Below, piece after piece: positions 46,493 through 55,989 of a DNA stretch of 64,000 bases. The notes under the pieces are model-generated. The model was not told the DNA's origin. It saw nothing but the letters and a program-made list of their open reading frames with translations, and did not search any database. The position numbers were made by a program, and so were the translations under genes. Numbering within the stretch: the stretch's first letter is position 1; each line of letters starts with the position of its first letter. The DNA is taken from NCBI RefSeq assembly GCF_000440115.1, contig NZ_ALMY01000013.1, positions 44,593 to 108,592 on the forward strand, written 5' to 3'. The DNA comes from Streptococcus suis YS56 (GTDB taxonomy: Bacteria; Bacillota; Bacilli; Lactobacillales; Streptococcaceae).

Positions 46493-47824
46493 TTATGCTA
46501 GAGCTCCCATTGGATCCCATGGGGCAAGGACTTGTGGTTGAGCTTGATAAGCTGCTAGTTCTTCTGGTGTGAGGAATTCTTTTCGGACAACAATCTGATA
46601 AGTATACTCGTCCATCCAGCTATCTGATGCGACGAAGTATCCCTTGTCACCAACCTTGTCACCCCAAGAGTTTTCTACTTTCCATTTGAGAGGTTGCTCA
46701 TTATCGTCTAAATCAACACCAGTTAAGACCATAGCGTGGGTCATCAAACTTTCGGAGTAGTCTAATCTTCCGGCCTTGTCTTGATGGAAATGGATACCCA
46801 GACCTGAAGAGAAGTCGTAGGTGTTGGTTGCCATAATACCAGTTTGACGGTTGCTACTTTGACCGACATCGGAACCAAACCAAACGGACTCACCAGCTTT
46901 GAGTTGGGCAATAGCCAGTTCTTTAAACCGGTTCATTTCTACATTGAGGTAGCGGACAGCAGGGGCGCCAACAACGTTCCCCAACAATTCGACTGTATAA
47001 GATTTATTGTAGGGTTTGTCAGTTGTAGGAGCGTTGATAATAGAGACATAGTCAGATAGTTTCAAACCAACGTATTTCTCGTAGAATGCCTGAGGTGTTA
47101 CATTTGTATCACGGTGATAGACATTGTCTTTATCTCTATATGCAAAATCAAAGCTGCGTGGAGGGAGTCCAAGGTTGACGGCTAGGAAGTTAAAGATTTC
47201 TTGAAGTAAGTTTTCTTTTTGTACTTGAACTTCTTCCGAGGAAGCTCCTTTGGCAAGGAGGTCTCGCAAGATTTGTGCATCTTGACGGAGCAATTTGTTA
47301 AGGTACTGATTAAGTTCACGGCTGGCACTGGATGAGATAGATTCTGGATAGACGGATTTCGGTACCACACCATATTTTTCAAATAGAGCAACAACCATAT
47401 CCCATTGACCGCCATCTTGTTGCGGGGTATCCAATAAGAATTTTACCTTACGGCTACCAATTTCTTGGTCAGCTGTGGCAATGATTTGTTCGAGGAACCA
47501 GTTGGACTTTTCATATTTATCCCAAAAGAAGGTATGGGCCTGTGATAGCTCAAAATTTTCCAGTTTGAAGTCAGAGATGAGCTTGTGGCGGAAGGTATTC
47601 AATGCAGCAAACATCCAGCAACGTCCAGAAGCCTTTTGGTTTGAAACAGCGTCCTTGGTCAAATCGATTGAAAAGACATAGTCATTGTCGATGGCGCTTT
47701 GGCGTGTTTCTAAGGATTTCAAAAGTCCGTTGTGGCTCACGGCATTTTCGGTTGCCTGTAGGCTTGGATTAGCTAGATAGTTGGCATACAAGCGTTCTGT
47801 AAAATCAAAATCTAATGTTGACAT
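46493..47824 (-). CDS. pepC: Aminopeptidase C (bleomycin hydrolase type)
   Basis: A 443-residue C1B cysteine aminopeptidase. The papain-like active site is GRCWMFAAL (Cys69), THAMVLTG (His) and VENSWG (Asn). The C-terminal few residues normally reach into the active site of the hexamer and trim the substrate to give aminopeptidase activity; here the protein ends in MGALA. It degrades small peptides in the cytoplasm. An AAAGGAG-type site precedes the ATG. It is divergent from lysA. Confidence 0.95.
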   Translation of the reverse strand: MSTLDFDFTERLYANYLANPSLQATENAVSHNGLLKSLETRQSAIDNDYVFSIDLTKDAVSNQKASGRCWMFAALNTFRHKLISDFKLENFELSQAHTFFWDKYEKSNWFLEQIIATADQEIGSRKVKFLLDTPQQDGGQWDMVVALFEKYGVVPKSVYPESISSSASRELNQYLNKLLRQDAQILRDLLAKGASSEEVQVQKENLLQEIFNFLAVNLGLPPRSFDFAYRDKDNVYHRDTNVTPQAFYEKYVGLKLSDYVSIINAPTTDKPYNKSYTVELLGNVVGAPAVRYLNVEMNRFKELAIAQLKAGESVWFGSDVGQSSNRQTGIMATNTYDFSSGLGIHFHQDKAGRLDYSESLMTHAMVLTGVDLDDNEQPLKWKVENSWGDKVGDKGYFVASDSWMDEYTYQIVVRKEFLTPEELAAYQAQPQVLAPWDPMGALA

Positions 47825-47925
47825 ATATTACTCCTTTTTTTAATGATATTCACATTATAGCGCTCATAATTTATTTTGCAAGTATTTGGTGGAGTTGAAA
47901 GCTACAGTTCCTCACATATTTGTGA

Positions 47926-47931
47926 TATAAT
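47926..47931 (+). promoter_or_regulatory. -10 box of lysA
   Basis: TGTGA-TATAAT, with TATAAT at 47926-47931, 28 bases before the ATG. Confidence 0.55.
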
Positions 47932-47958
47932 AGGAAAAATATTTGATGAGGTAGAGAG

Positions 47959-49206
47959 ATGACCAAGACACCATTTGTTAGTAAAGAAGTTTTAGACACC
48001 ATTACGGAGCAATTTCCGACACCTTTCCATTTGTATGATGAAAAAGGTATTCGTGAGAAGGCCCGTGCCCTCAATGCGGCTTTTTCATGGAACAAGGGCT
48101 TTAAGGAATATTTTGCGGTCAAGGCGACTCCAACTCCAGCTATTTTGAAAATTCTTCAAGAAGAAGGCTGTGGAGTGGACTGTGCAACGGATGTAGAAGT
48201 GTTGATGAGTGAGAAATTGGGCTTTAAAGACATCATGTTTACATCAAATGATACCCAAGCGCAAGAATTTGTCTATGCCAGAAAAGTTGGGGCGACCATT
48301 AACCTGGATGCCTATGAGCATATTGAATTTTTGAAAAATGTTGCTGGGATTCCTGAGACGGTCTGCCTCCGTTACAATCCAGGAGGAGTCTTCTCGCTGG
48401 GAACGGACATTATGGACCACCCAGAAGAGTCTAAATTTGGGATGACCAAGGAACAGTTGATGAAAGGCTATAAGGAGCTAAAAGAACTGGGTGTAAAGCA
48501 GTTTGGGATCCATGCCTTTCTGGCCTCAAACACTGTTACCAATGATTACTACCCTGTCTTAGCTCGTCAACTCTTTGAATTGGCCTTGGAAATCCGTGAG
48601 GAAACAGGTGTGACCTTGGACTTTATCAACCTGTCAGGTGGGATTGGTGTCAACTATCGTCCTGAACAAGAACCAAACGACATTGCTGTCATTGGTGAGG
48701 GTGTTCGTAAGGTTTACGAGGAAATTCTCACGCCAGCTGGTATGGGACACGTCAAAATCTTTACGGAATTGGGACGCTTTATGTTGGCGCCACACGGTCA
48801 CTTGATTACAAAGGTGCTCCATCGTAAGGAAACCTATCGGACCTATATCGGTGTCGATGCATCAGCTGCCAACCTCATGCGCCCAGCCTTCTATGGTGCC
48901 TACCACCATATCACCAACATCACGCGCCCAGATGCCCCAATCGAAGTGGTGGATGTGGCTGGTTCCCTCTGTGAAAACAACGACAAGTTCGCAGTCAATC
49001 GTGAATTACCACGCGCAGAAGTAGGAGACACCTTGGTCATCCATGACAGTGGTGCCCACGGCTTTTCTATGGGATACAACTACAATGGTCGTCTGCGTTC
49101 TTCAGAAATTCTTTTGCAGGAAGACGGCACAGCGCGGATGATTCGTCGAGCTGAAACTCCTGAGGACTATTTCGCAACTATTTACGGTTTTGAATTTGAC
49201 AGGTAA
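47959..49206 (+). CDS. lysA: Diaminopimelate decarboxylase
   Basis: A 415-residue PLP enzyme of the alanine racemase-like fold III decarboxylases that makes lysine from meso-diaminopimelate. Lys55 in YFAVKATPTP is the PLP lysine. The NLSGGIGVNY glycine loop (about 222-231), FTELGRFM and the CENNDKF catalytic cysteine motif (about 337-343) are present. In streptococci, lysine is needed for the peptidoglycan stem peptide. It is a monocistronic unit between two promoters. Confidence 0.92.
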   Translation: MTKTPFVSKEVLDTITEQFPTPFHLYDEKGIREKARALNAAFSWNKGFKEYFAVKATPTPAILKILQEEGCGVDCATDVEVLMSEKLGFKDIMFTSNDTQAQEFVYARKVGATINLDAYEHIEFLKNVAGIPETVCLRYNPGGVFSLGTDIMDHPEESKFGMTKEQLMKGYKELKELGVKQFGIHAFLASNTVTNDYYPVLARQLFELALEIREETGVTLDFINLSGGIGVNYRPEQEPNDIAVIGEGVRKVYEEILTPAGMGHVKIFTELGRFMLAPHGHLITKVLHRKETYRTYIGVDASAANLMRPAFYGAYHHITNITRPDAPIEVVDVAGSLCENNDKFAVNRELPRAEVGDTLVIHDSGAHGFSMGYNYNGRLRSSEILLQEDGTARMIRRAETPEDYFATIYGFEFDR

Positions 49207-49209
49207 GTC

Positions 49210-49238
49210 TTGGAAAAGACTGCTGAATTTGGTATAAT
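49210..49238 (+). promoter_or_regulatory. Promoter of yneF
   Basis: TTGGAA (49210-49215), a 17-base spacer and TATAAT (49233-49238). Confidence 0.8.
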
Positions 49239-49239
49239 A

Positions 49240-49284
49240 GATTCATTAAGAGATTGTCGTAGGGCAATTCCGAATGAATTATTT
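49240..49284 (+). promoter_or_regulatory. Hairpin in the yneF leader
   Basis: An outer ATTCATT/AATGAAT pair and an inner GATTG/CAATT pair at about 49241-49277, followed by TTATTTTT. It resembles an attenuator in the 65-base leader. Confidence 0.45.
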
Positions 49285-49308
49285 TTAGAAGAGTCAGGAG
49301 ATTGACAG

Positions 49309-49545
49309 ATGAACATCGGTTTAGCTATTTTATTAATTGTATTGGCATTTGCAGGTGGTGTAGCCTTGGGTATTTACTTGTCACGCAAACAAGTTGAAAA
49401 CTACATTGCTGACAAGCCAGTTTTGGATGAAAATGCTTTGCGTTTGATGATGAGCCAAATGGGTCAAAAACCAAGCGAAGCAAAAGTACAACAAGTACTT
49501 CGCCAAATCAAGAGCCAACAAAAAGTGGCAAGCAAGAAAAAATAA
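49309..49545 (+). CDS. yneF: YneF-family small membrane protein
   Basis: A 78-residue protein with one N-terminal helix (about 3-24) followed by a basic turn SRKQVENYI and the conserved MMSQMGQKPSEAKVQQVLRQI segment of the UPF0154/YneF family. It is widespread and abundant in Firmicutes; the function is unknown. CAGGAG precedes the ATG. A terminator follows. Confidence 0.9.
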   Translation: MNIGLAILLIVLAFAGGVALGIYLSRKQVENYIADKPVLDENALRLMMSQMGQKPSEAKVQQVLRQIKSQQKVASKKK

Positions 49546-49550
49546 TCAAA

Positions 49551-49587
49551 CTGGGACTGGGATATTCATTCCCAGATCCCATTTTTT
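49551..49587 (+). terminator. Terminator of yneF
   Basis: TGGGACTGGGA pairs with TCCCAGATCCCA (49552-49581) with small mismatches, followed by TTTTTT. Confidence 0.88.
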
Positions 49588-49634
49588 GAGTAGAAAAGAA
49601 AGGCTAGTCAGATTTTCTGGCTATTCTCAGTAGT

Positions 49635-50429
49635 ATGGATAATCGACCAATAGGTTTTTTAGATTCAGGTGTGGGGGGATTAACGGTTGCGCGTGAGTTA
49701 ATGCGTCAACTTCCCCATGAAGAAATCGTTTATATCGGAGACTCGGCACGGGCACCTTATGGCCCCCGTCCAGCAGAACAAATCAGAGAATATACTTGGC
49801 AGTTGGTCCATTTCCTTTTGACAAAAAATGTTAAAATGATTGTTTTTGCCTGCAATACGGCAACAGCGGTAGCCTGGGAAGAAGTCAAGGAAAAGTTGGA
49901 TATTCCTGTTTTGGGAGTTATCTTGCCTGGAGCATCGGCAGCTATTAAGGCAACGCAAACTGGTAAGGTTGGTGTTTTAGGAACGGCTATGACTATTCAA
50001 TCTGATATCTATCGTGAAAAAATTCAGGCCCTTTCTCCAGAAACGCAGGTAGACAGTCTGGCCTGTCCCAAGTTTGCCCCTCTGGTTGAGTCCAATAGCC
50101 ACCAATCCAGTCTTGCTAAAAAGGTTGTTTATGAGACACTTCGCCCACTTGTTGGGAAAGTGGACACCTTGGTTTTGGGCTGCACTCATTATCCCCTGCT
50201 TCGCCCTATCATCCAGAATGCCATGGGCAAGGATGTCAAGTTGATCGATAGTGGTGCAGAGTGTGCGCGTGATATTTCTGTTTTATTAAATTATTTTCAA
50301 ATCAACCGCAGCCGAACCGAAAAGGATATTCAGCACAGATTTTACACAACAGCTAGTCCAGCAGCTTTCAAGGAAATTGCTGAAAGCTGGATGGGCATCG
50401 ATATTTATGTGGAGCATGTAGAACTATGA
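49635..50429 (+). CDS. murI: Glutamate racemase
   Basis: A 264-residue cofactor-free racemase giving D-glutamate for peptidoglycan. It has the N-terminal [16 protein letters not shown] with catalytic Asp, [19 protein letters not shown] (first catalytic Cys) and LGCTHYPLL (second catalytic Cys). No clear ribosome site precedes the ATG, and the start lies only 7 bases after a weak TATTCT box; this start is fixed by the conserved N-terminus. It heads the long overlapping operon that runs to yidD, overlapping the next gene by 4 bases. Confidence 0.95.
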   Translation: MDNRPIGFLDSGVGGLTVARELMRQLPHEEIVYIGDSARAPYGPRPAEQIREYTWQLVHFLLTKNVKMIVFACNTATAVAWEEVKEKLDIPVLGVILPGASAAIKATQTGKVGVLGTAMTIQSDIYREKIQALSPETQVDSLACPKFAPLVESNSHQSSLAKKVVYETLRPLVGKVDTLVLGCTHYPLLRPIIQNAMGKDVKLIDSGAECARDISVLLNYFQINRSRTEKDIQHRFYTTASPAAFKEIAESWMGIDIYVEHVEL

Positions 50430-51427
50430 CAGACAAGATATACGAATACAGAGATGAGCACAATTGGTTTATTGGAAAGTGGGAGGGTTTTAACTCGATT
50501 GCTGGTATTGGAAATGTGAGTGATGAAGAACATTTTTACCTCAATAGGCTTTTGACTCGCCTAAACCCTCCAACTGATAATGAAGTTCTTTCGGGCTATG
50601 ATGTGACAATCGTAAGGAAACAATCTGATTTCCAGCTTTTTCGCTTTATAGTGGAAATCATCAAGACAGAAACAGGTCGTGACTTGCAGGTTCTCCAACA
50701 CCAAGGAGCTATTCTGGTGACAGAAGCTGACAAATTGCTCTTGGTTCATTTACCAAAGGATGGTGTGGCTATGTCTGATTTCTTCGGTCAAGACAAGGGC
50801 TTGGTAAGCGTGGGAGATACCATCTTGATTGCCACTAAAAATGAAGGTAAGACCAAGGAATTCCGTAAGTTTTTTGAGCGTTTTGGCTACCAGGTTGAGA
50901 ACCTCAACAACTATCCTGACCTGCCAGATGTAGCAGAAACAGGTATGACCTTTGAGGAAAATGCACGGCTCAAGGCTGAAACCATAGCAGAGCTGACTGG
51001 CAAGATGGTCTTGGCTGATGATTCAGGCTTGAAGGTTGATGCTCTCGGTGGTTTGCCAGGAGTTTGGTCTGCACGTTTTTCAGGACCGGATGCCACAGAT
51101 GAGCTCAATAATGCCAAGCTCTTACACGAGTTGGCCATGGTCTTCGACTTGAAAAATCGTTCGGCACAATTCCATTGTACTCTAGTTATGGCAGCACCAA
51201 ATCGTGAGAGTTTGGTTGTCGAAGCGGACTGGGAAGGCTTTATCGGTATGGAACTCCGTGGGGAAAACGGGTTTGGATATGATCCGCTTTTCCTCGTAGG
51301 CGAAACAGGCAAGACTTCGGCAGAATTGACCCTAGAAGAAAAAAATAAGATTTCCCATCGTGCACAAGCACTAGAAAAATTAGTGGAGGCATTTCCAGTA
51401 TGGCAGGAGAAAGCAAAACAATCCTAG
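50426..51427 (+). CDS. rdgB: Non-canonical purine NTP pyrophosphatase with N-terminal extension
   Basis: A 333-residue protein. The HAM1/RdgB domain (about 131-330) hydrolyses dITP, XTP and similar nucleotides; it has [11 protein letters not shown], the [17 protein letters not shown] motif and FGYDPLF. The first 130 residues are an extra domain of unknown role that is seen in streptococcal homologues and roughly doubles nothing known to me; it is soluble and contains a [16 protein letters not shown] stretch. The ATG overlaps murI by four bases, and the end overlaps the phosphoesterase by 28. Confidence 0.93.
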   Translation: MTDKIYEYRDEHNWFIGKWEGFNSIAGIGNVSDEEHFYLNRLLTRLNPPTDNEVLSGYDVTIVRKQSDFQLFRFIVEIIKTETGRDLQVLQHQGAILVTEADKLLLVHLPKDGVAMSDFFGQDKGLVSVGDTILIATKNEGKTKEFRKFFERFGYQVENLNNYPDLPDVAETGMTFEENARLKAETIAELTGKMVLADDSGLKVDALGGLPGVWSARFSGPDATDELNNAKLLHELAMVFDLKNRSAQFHCTLVMAAPNRESLVVEADWEGFIGMELRGENGFGYDPLFLVGETGKTSAELTLEEKNKISHRAQALEKLVEAFPVWQEKAKQS

Positions 51428-51927
51428 TCATGAGTGATTCTCATGGGGATAGACAGATTGTAGAAGAGATTAAAAACCATTATCTTGGCAGGGTAGACGC
51501 TATCTTTCACAATGGCGATTCAGAGTTAGATAGTCAAGATAGCTTGTGGGATGATATTCAAGTGGTCAATGGCAACTGCGACTACTTTGGTGGCTACCCT
51601 GACCAGCTCATTACCCGATTGGGTGATGTGACCATTGCTCAGACCCATGGTCATCTTTATGGCATTAATTACGGCTGGCAGCGGTTGGATTATTGGGCTC
51701 AGGAAGTTGATGCGGATATTTGTTTGTATGGGCATCTGCATGTGCCTGATGCCGAAGTGCGTGGCAAGACCCTCTTCCTCAATCCTGGCTCCGTTAGTCA
51801 ACCTCGTGGTTTGGTCAGAGAATGCCTCTATGCTCTTGTGACCATCTATGATGATCACTTCCATGTGGATTACTACAATCGACAGCACCAACTTTACCCA
51901 GCATTGACAAAGGATATTTCAAGATGA
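51400..51927 (+). CDS. YfcE-type metallophosphoesterase
   Basis: A 175-residue calcineurin-like phosphoesterase. Metal ligands are in [21 protein letters not shown] and the later THGHLYG and YGHLHVP. The family acts on phosphodiesters; the substrate is unknown. It starts inside rdgB (28-base overlap) and overlaps the next gene by four, so it is tightly coupled. Confidence 0.92.
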   Translation: MAGESKTILVMSDSHGDRQIVEEIKNHYLGRVDAIFHNGDSELDSQDSLWDDIQVVNGNCDYFGGYPDQLITRLGDVTIAQTHGHLYGINYGWQRLDYWAQEVDADICLYGHLHVPDAEVRGKTLFLNPGSVSQPRGLVRECLYALVTIYDDHFHVDYYNRQHQLYPALTKDISR

Positions 51928-52382
51928 TTGCAAGAGAATTTGAAGCCTTTTTATTGGACCAGGAAGAAACTTTCTTGACACCAGCAGATAAATTGGCAGT
52001 AATTATTGATACGCATAATATTGACCATGCCAAGCTGTTACTCAGCCACATGACTTATTCTCGCGTACCTGTGGTAACAGAAGATGGTCGTTTCTTCGGC
52101 ACCATTGGCTTGACGGAAATCATTAAATATCAAGCTGAAAATGAACTATCGGATGATGAGTTAAACAGAGATATTTCTGTGATTGTAAAGACAGATGAAG
52201 AGACTGTTGGTCTGGATTATGATTTGACAGAAGTGATGCGCAAGCTAGTAGATCAATCTTTCTTACCCGTCCTTGGGGAAAATAGAGAATTTATGGGAAT
52301 CATTACACGAAAATCCATCTTAAAGGCAATCAATGCTCTCTTGCATAATTTCCCCCTACCATCAAAAGAAGGTAAGAAATGA
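51924..52382 (+). CDS. cbpB: CBS-domain protein (CbpB-like)
   Basis: A 152-residue protein made of two CBS domains (about 10-70 and 78-145); the SRVPVVTEDGRFFGTIGLTEI and SFLPVLGENREFMGIITRK segments are the two typical CBS ends. The Listeria and B. subtilis CbpB proteins bind cyclic di-AMP and tune (p)ppGpp synthesis; equivalence here is inferred. It overlaps its neighbours by four bases each. Confidence 0.85.
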   Translation: MIAREFEAFLLDQEETFLTPADKLAVIIDTHNIDHAKLLLSHMTYSRVPVVTEDGRFFGTIGLTEIIKYQAENELSDDELNRDISVIVKTDEETVGLDYDLTEVMRKLVDQSFLPVLGENREFMGIITRKSILKAINALLHNFPLPSKEGKK

Positions 52383-53110
52383 AGCAGGCCATAGAAGCGT
52401 TTATCCAGAGTAAAAAGGTCAGTGTCAATAGTCAAAAATCCTATACCTATGACCTGCTGCAATTTGTGGAGCAAACTAAGGGGGATATCCATCAGCAGTC
52501 ACTTTTGGTCTATCAGCAGTCACTTCTAGACTTGAAACCTACTGCTCAGAAGAGAAAACTCTCAACGGTCAATCAATTTCTCTACTTTCTCTATGAAAGA
52601 GGTCGTTTGGACAGGTTTTACAAGCTGCAGGCTCTTACAGGTCCAGCCAGTGTCAAAAAAAAGCTGGAGCGTGAGGATCTTTCTCTCCTCTTTCAAGACA
52701 GTTCTAGGCTTGATGGGCAATTGATTGCTCTTTTGATTGCCTTACTAGGGCTGACTCCTAGTGAAATAGCAGAGCTGACTAGCCAGCAGGTCAATCTGGA
52801 TTTTCAAGTCCTGACAGTTGAGAAAGGGGCGACTAAGCGTGTCCTAACCTTGCCCAAGGAATTACTTGTTTATTTGGAAGGGCATCTGACTGGAATGTAT
52901 GTCTTTGACAAAAAAGGGCAGACCTATTCTCGTCAGTGGTTTTTCAATCGTCTGACAGAATTTGTCCGGTCCATCGGTAAGCCGGATTGGACAGCTCAAA
53001 AATTACGAGAACAGTACATTCTGAGCAAGATAGATGAGGGCAAATCCTTGGACCAAATCGCCAAGCAGTTGGGACTAAAAACAAGCATGAGTTTGGAAAA
53101 ATTTAGATAA
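52379..53110 (+). CDS. XerD-like tyrosine recombinase homologue, probably degenerate
   Basis: A 243-residue protein with the SAM-like N-terminal domain (about 3-75) and a catalytic-like domain (about 95-240). It lacks the family signature: there is no HxxR box, and the C-terminal position of the catalytic Tyr reads LEKFR, with Phe. Streptococcal XerD-like proteins next to scpA are known to miss active-site residues, and the true chromosome-dimer enzyme in this genus is XerS. A role beside condensin genes is suggested by position only. Confidence 0.85.
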   Translation: MKQAIEAFIQSKKVSVNSQKSYTYDLLQFVEQTKGDIHQQSLLVYQQSLLDLKPTAQKRKLSTVNQFLYFLYERGRLDRFYKLQALTGPASVKKKLEREDLSLLFQDSSRLDGQLIALLIALLGLTPSEIAELTSQQVNLDFQVLTVEKGATKRVLTLPKELLVYLEGHLTGMYVFDKKGQTYSRQWFFNRLTEFVRSIGKPDWTAQKLREQYILSKIDEGKSLDQIAKQLGLKTSMSLEKFR

Positions 53111-53829
53111 TGGATATAAAATTAAAAGATTTTGAAGGACCTCTGGATCTCTTGCTTCACCTGGTGTCCAAGTATCAAATGGATATTTACGAGGTTCCAA
53201 TTACAGAGGTCATTGAGCAATACCTTGCCTACATTGCCACCTTACAGGCCATGCGTTTGGAGGTGGCAGGAGAGTATATGGTCATGGCCAGTCAGTTGAT
53301 GGTCATCAAAAGCCGTAGGCTCTTACCAAAAGTTGTCGAGCAGACAGACCCTGAAGATGACCCAGAAATGGACCTCTTGGACCAGTTGGAAGAATACCGC
53401 AAGTTCAAGCTTCTCAGTGAAAAAATGGGGGAACAGCATGATGAACGGGCCAATTATTTTTCAAAACCCAAGCTGGACTTGATTTATGAAGATGTTCAGC
53501 TAGCCAAAGACAAGACAGTTATTGATATTTTCCTAGCCTTTTCGAAGGTCATGGCTGAAAAACAGGCCAGTCTCCGTCAGTCCCATGCGACCATTGCCCG
53601 TGATGAGTATAAAATCGAAGACATGATGGACTTTGTTCGCAGTCGTTTTCAAGCTAGTTCACGGATTGAACTGGGTCAGCTCTTCAAGGAAAGCCAGGAC
53701 ATCAATGAGGTCATTACCATTTTTCTGGCAACCTTGGAATTGGTCAAGGTTCATGAGATTGTTCTGGAACAGGCAGAAACCTTTGGAGATATTTATCTAG
53801 TAAGGAGTGAAAATGAATCGCTTAGCTGA
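53110..53829 (+). CDS. scpA: Segregation and condensation protein A
   Basis: A 239-residue kleisin that bridges SMC heads with ScpB in chromosome condensation. The N-terminal [20 protein letters not shown] segment and the C-terminal winged helix ([20 protein letters not shown], about 196-215) are diagnostic. It starts on the last base of the XerD-like stop and overlaps the scpB start. Confidence 0.95.
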   Translation: MDIKLKDFEGPLDLLLHLVSKYQMDIYEVPITEVIEQYLAYIATLQAMRLEVAGEYMVMASQLMVIKSRRLLPKVVEQTDPEDDPEMDLLDQLEEYRKFKLLSEKMGEQHDERANYFSKPKLDLIYEDVQLAKDKTVIDIFLAFSKVMAEKQASLRQSHATIARDEYKIEDMMDFVRSRFQASSRIELGQLFKESQDINEVITIFLATLELVKVHEIVLEQAETFGDIYLVRSENESLS

Positions 53830-54382
53830 AATCGAAGTCCTGCTCTTTGTAGCAGGTGAGGATGGCTTGAGCTTACGCAATTTGGCAGAGATGCTGGAAT
53901 TGCAGCCCACAGCTGTCAGCCAGCAATTAGAAAAACTCAGTGAAAAATACATGGCCGACAAGGCCTCAGGTTTGGCTCTCTTAGAATCTTCCAACCGCTA
54001 CAAGTTGGTCACGAAGAAAGAGTATGCCGACCTTTTGCGGATTTATGCTAAGACACCCATCAACCAGACCATGTCCAGAGCTCTTTTGGAAACCTTGTCG
54101 ATTGTTGCCTACAAACAGCCTATTACACGGATTGAAGTCGATGAGATTCGTGGGGTCAATTCCAGCGGTGCCATCAGTAAGTTACAGGCCTTTGACCTTA
54201 TCCGTGAGAATGGGAAGAAAGAGGTTCTTGGTAGACCCAATCTCTATGTCACGACGGATTATTTCCTGGATTACATGGGAATTAATAGCCTAGAAGAATT
54301 GCCAGATGTGTCTGAAATCGACTTGGTTGAGCAAGAAACTGAGCTATTCATAGAAAGAAATGAGTTAGAAGATGAGAATTAA
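53813..54382 (+). CDS. scpB: Segregation and condensation protein B
   Basis: A 189-residue partner of ScpA with two winged-helix domains. The start [18 protein letters not shown] and the [21 protein letters not shown] motif (about 102-120) are typical. The ATG at 53813 has AAGGAG five bases upstream; the GTG at 53807 overlaps that site and is rejected. It overlaps scpA by 17 bases and rluB by 11. Confidence 0.95.
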   Translation: MNRLAEIEVLLFVAGEDGLSLRNLAEMLELQPTAVSQQLEKLSEKYMADKASGLALLESSNRYKLVTKKEYADLLRIYAKTPINQTMSRALLETLSIVAYKQPITRIEVDEIRGVNSSGAISKLQAFDLIRENGKKEVLGRPNLYVTTDYFLDYMGINSLEELPDVSEIDLVEQETELFIERNELEDEN

Positions 54383-55106
54383 CAAATACATTGCCCACGC
54401 TGGTGTAGCCAGTCGTCGTAAGGCAGAAGAATTGATTAAGCAAGGCTTGGTAACTGTTAATGGTCAAGTTGTTCGTGAATTGGCAACGACCATTAAGTCG
54501 GGAGACAAGGTAGAAGTAGAAGGCCAGCCGATTTACAACGAGGAGAAAGTGTATTACCTACTCCATAAGCCGAAAGGTGTTATTTCCAGTGTGTCAGACG
54601 ACAAGGGACGAAAGACCGTTGTGGATTTGTTGCCAACTGTCAAAGAGCGGATTTATCCTGTTGGTCGTTTGGACTGGGATACATCTGGAGTCTTGATTTT
54701 GACCAATGATGGTGATTTTACGGATGAGATGATTCACCCTCGTAATGAGATTGATAAGGTGTACTTGGCGCGTGTCAAAGGGGTTGCTAACAAGGAAGTC
54801 CTGCGTCCCTTGACCCGTGGTGTTGTCATTGATGGCAAGAAAACCAAACCAGCTGTTTACGAGATCATCAAGGTAGACCCTGTAAAAAATCGTTCTGTGG
54901 TGGAGTTGACCATCCATGAGGGACGCAATCACCAAGTTAAGAAGATGTTTGAGGCAGTTGGTTTACAGGTGGACAAACTCTCTCGTACCCGCTTTGGGAA
55001 TTTGGACTTGACCGGCCTACGTCCAGGAGAATACCGCAAGCTCAACAAAAAAGACATCAGTAAACTGCATACGCTAGCAGTTACCAAGCCGGTCAAGAAA
55101 AAATGA
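54372..55106 (+). CDS. rluB: 23S rRNA pseudouridine synthase (RluB-type)
   Basis: A 244-residue synthase with an N-terminal S4 RNA-binding domain (about 1-60) and the catalytic domain carrying [17 protein letters not shown] with the catalytic Asp (about residue 102). It makes pseudouridine in 23S rRNA near position 2605 in homologues. It starts inside scpB and overlaps yidD by four bases. Confidence 0.94.
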   Translation: MRINKYIAHAGVASRRKAEELIKQGLVTVNGQVVRELATTIKSGDKVEVEGQPIYNEEKVYYLLHKPKGVISSVSDDKGRKTVVDLLPTVKERIYPVGRLDWDTSGVLILTNDGDFTDEMIHPRNEIDKVYLARVKGVANKEVLRPLTRGVVIDGKKTKPAVYEIIKVDPVKNRSVVELTIHEGRNHQVKKMFEAVGLQVDKLSRTRFGNLDLTGLRPGEYRKLNKKDISKLHTLAVTKPVKKK

Positions 55107-55342
55107 CAAAGCTACTCATTGGCTTGGTCCGATTCTATCAGAAATTTATTTCTCCCCTTTTTCCGCCCTCCTGTCGCTATCAGCCGACATGTTCCACTTA
55201 TATGATTGAGGCCTTGCAAAAACATGGTCTCAAGGGCTTTTTGATGGGCCTGGCTCGTATTGGGCGTTGCCATCCTTTTGTGGAAGGTGGGGAAGATCCT
55301 GTGCCGGACAGGTTTAGTCTGAAAAGAAATAGGCAGAAGTAG
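55103..55342 (+). CDS. yidD: Membrane protein insertion efficiency factor YidD
   Basis: A 79-residue protein with an amphipathic N-terminal helix and the core [20 protein letters not shown] with conserved cysteines. It assists YidC-dependent membrane insertion. It is the last gene of the murI-yidD operon, and its stop codon lies in the stem of the terminator. Confidence 0.94.
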   Translation: MTKLLIGLVRFYQKFISPLFPPSCRYQPTCSTYMIEALQKHGLKGFLMGLARIGRCHPFVEGGEDPVPDRFSLKRNRQK

Positions 55343-55358
55343 GGCAACCTACTTTTTT
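55338..55358 (+). terminator. Terminator of the murI-yidD operon
   Basis: AGTAGG (55338-55343), a GCAA loop, CCTACT (55348-55353) and a T-run. Confidence 0.9.
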
Positions 55359-55376
55359 GTTATTTCTAGTTGTTTA

Positions 55377-55745
55377 TACTCTTCGAAAATCAAAATTATC
55401 CGTTGTCAAGAGCCTTGATGAGTGAAAAGCTCCAGTGGAAGTTTTCAGCCTGTTACCTTGAAATAAGAAAGTAACAGAGTTCTATCTTCGACTTCGTTTT
55501 CTAGGCTACTTTTGATTTTCATTGAGTATTAGTTTGTTTTTAGTACTCACTTCAAAGGTTCGGGAGCCTTTGAAGGCTGGAGATAGGCCGAAACAAGTTC
55601 ACCTCAATATTAACAGTCCACTGGACTGTTAAAGCCAATCAACCACTGCGCTCAGATGTTGACACGAACTCTGAGAAGCGAGGTTGGTCTTTTTGCTCAG
55701 CCTCCGCTCTTCGAAGGAATCAAAGATAAATTAATGACTATATAA
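55377..55745. repeat. Composite intergenic repeat containing MITE-like copy 2
   Basis: Copy 2 spans 55377-55528, bounded by TACTCTTCGAAAATCAAAA and its imperfect inverse. It is followed by a CTTCAAAGG/CCTTTGAAG hairpin (55550-55575), a perfect 21-base palindrome at 55611-55631 (TAACAGTCCA, C, TGGACTGTTA), and TCGAAGGAATCAAAGATA (55711-55728), the inverse of a sequence beside copy 1. No gene is seen between yidD and the peptide-binding protein (55343-55989) apart from the promoter listed next. Confidence 0.75.
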
Positions 55746-55931
55746 TACTTTATCATCAGAGAAAAAACGATACCTAGCTTAGTTTACTGAGTTATGAGTT
55801 TAGTGGACTATCATTAAAAACTAAGAAGCAGTAGGGATGGGGGAGTTCGCCTTGACCTTCATACCTGATCATTTTTAGTTAGAATGGAAGAAAGTGAGCG
55901 TACTCAAATGCGAATATTCTTGGTCAGATAG

Positions 55932-55961
55932 TTGCATATTTATGCTAAATCGTGCTATACT
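55932..55961 (+). promoter_or_regulatory. Promoter of the peptide-binding lipoprotein
   Basis: TTGCAT (55932-55937), an 18-base spacer and TATACT (55956-55961) preceded by TGC. Confidence 0.75.
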
Positions 55962-55989
55962 ATTCAAAATAAATAAATGGGGTAGAGAT

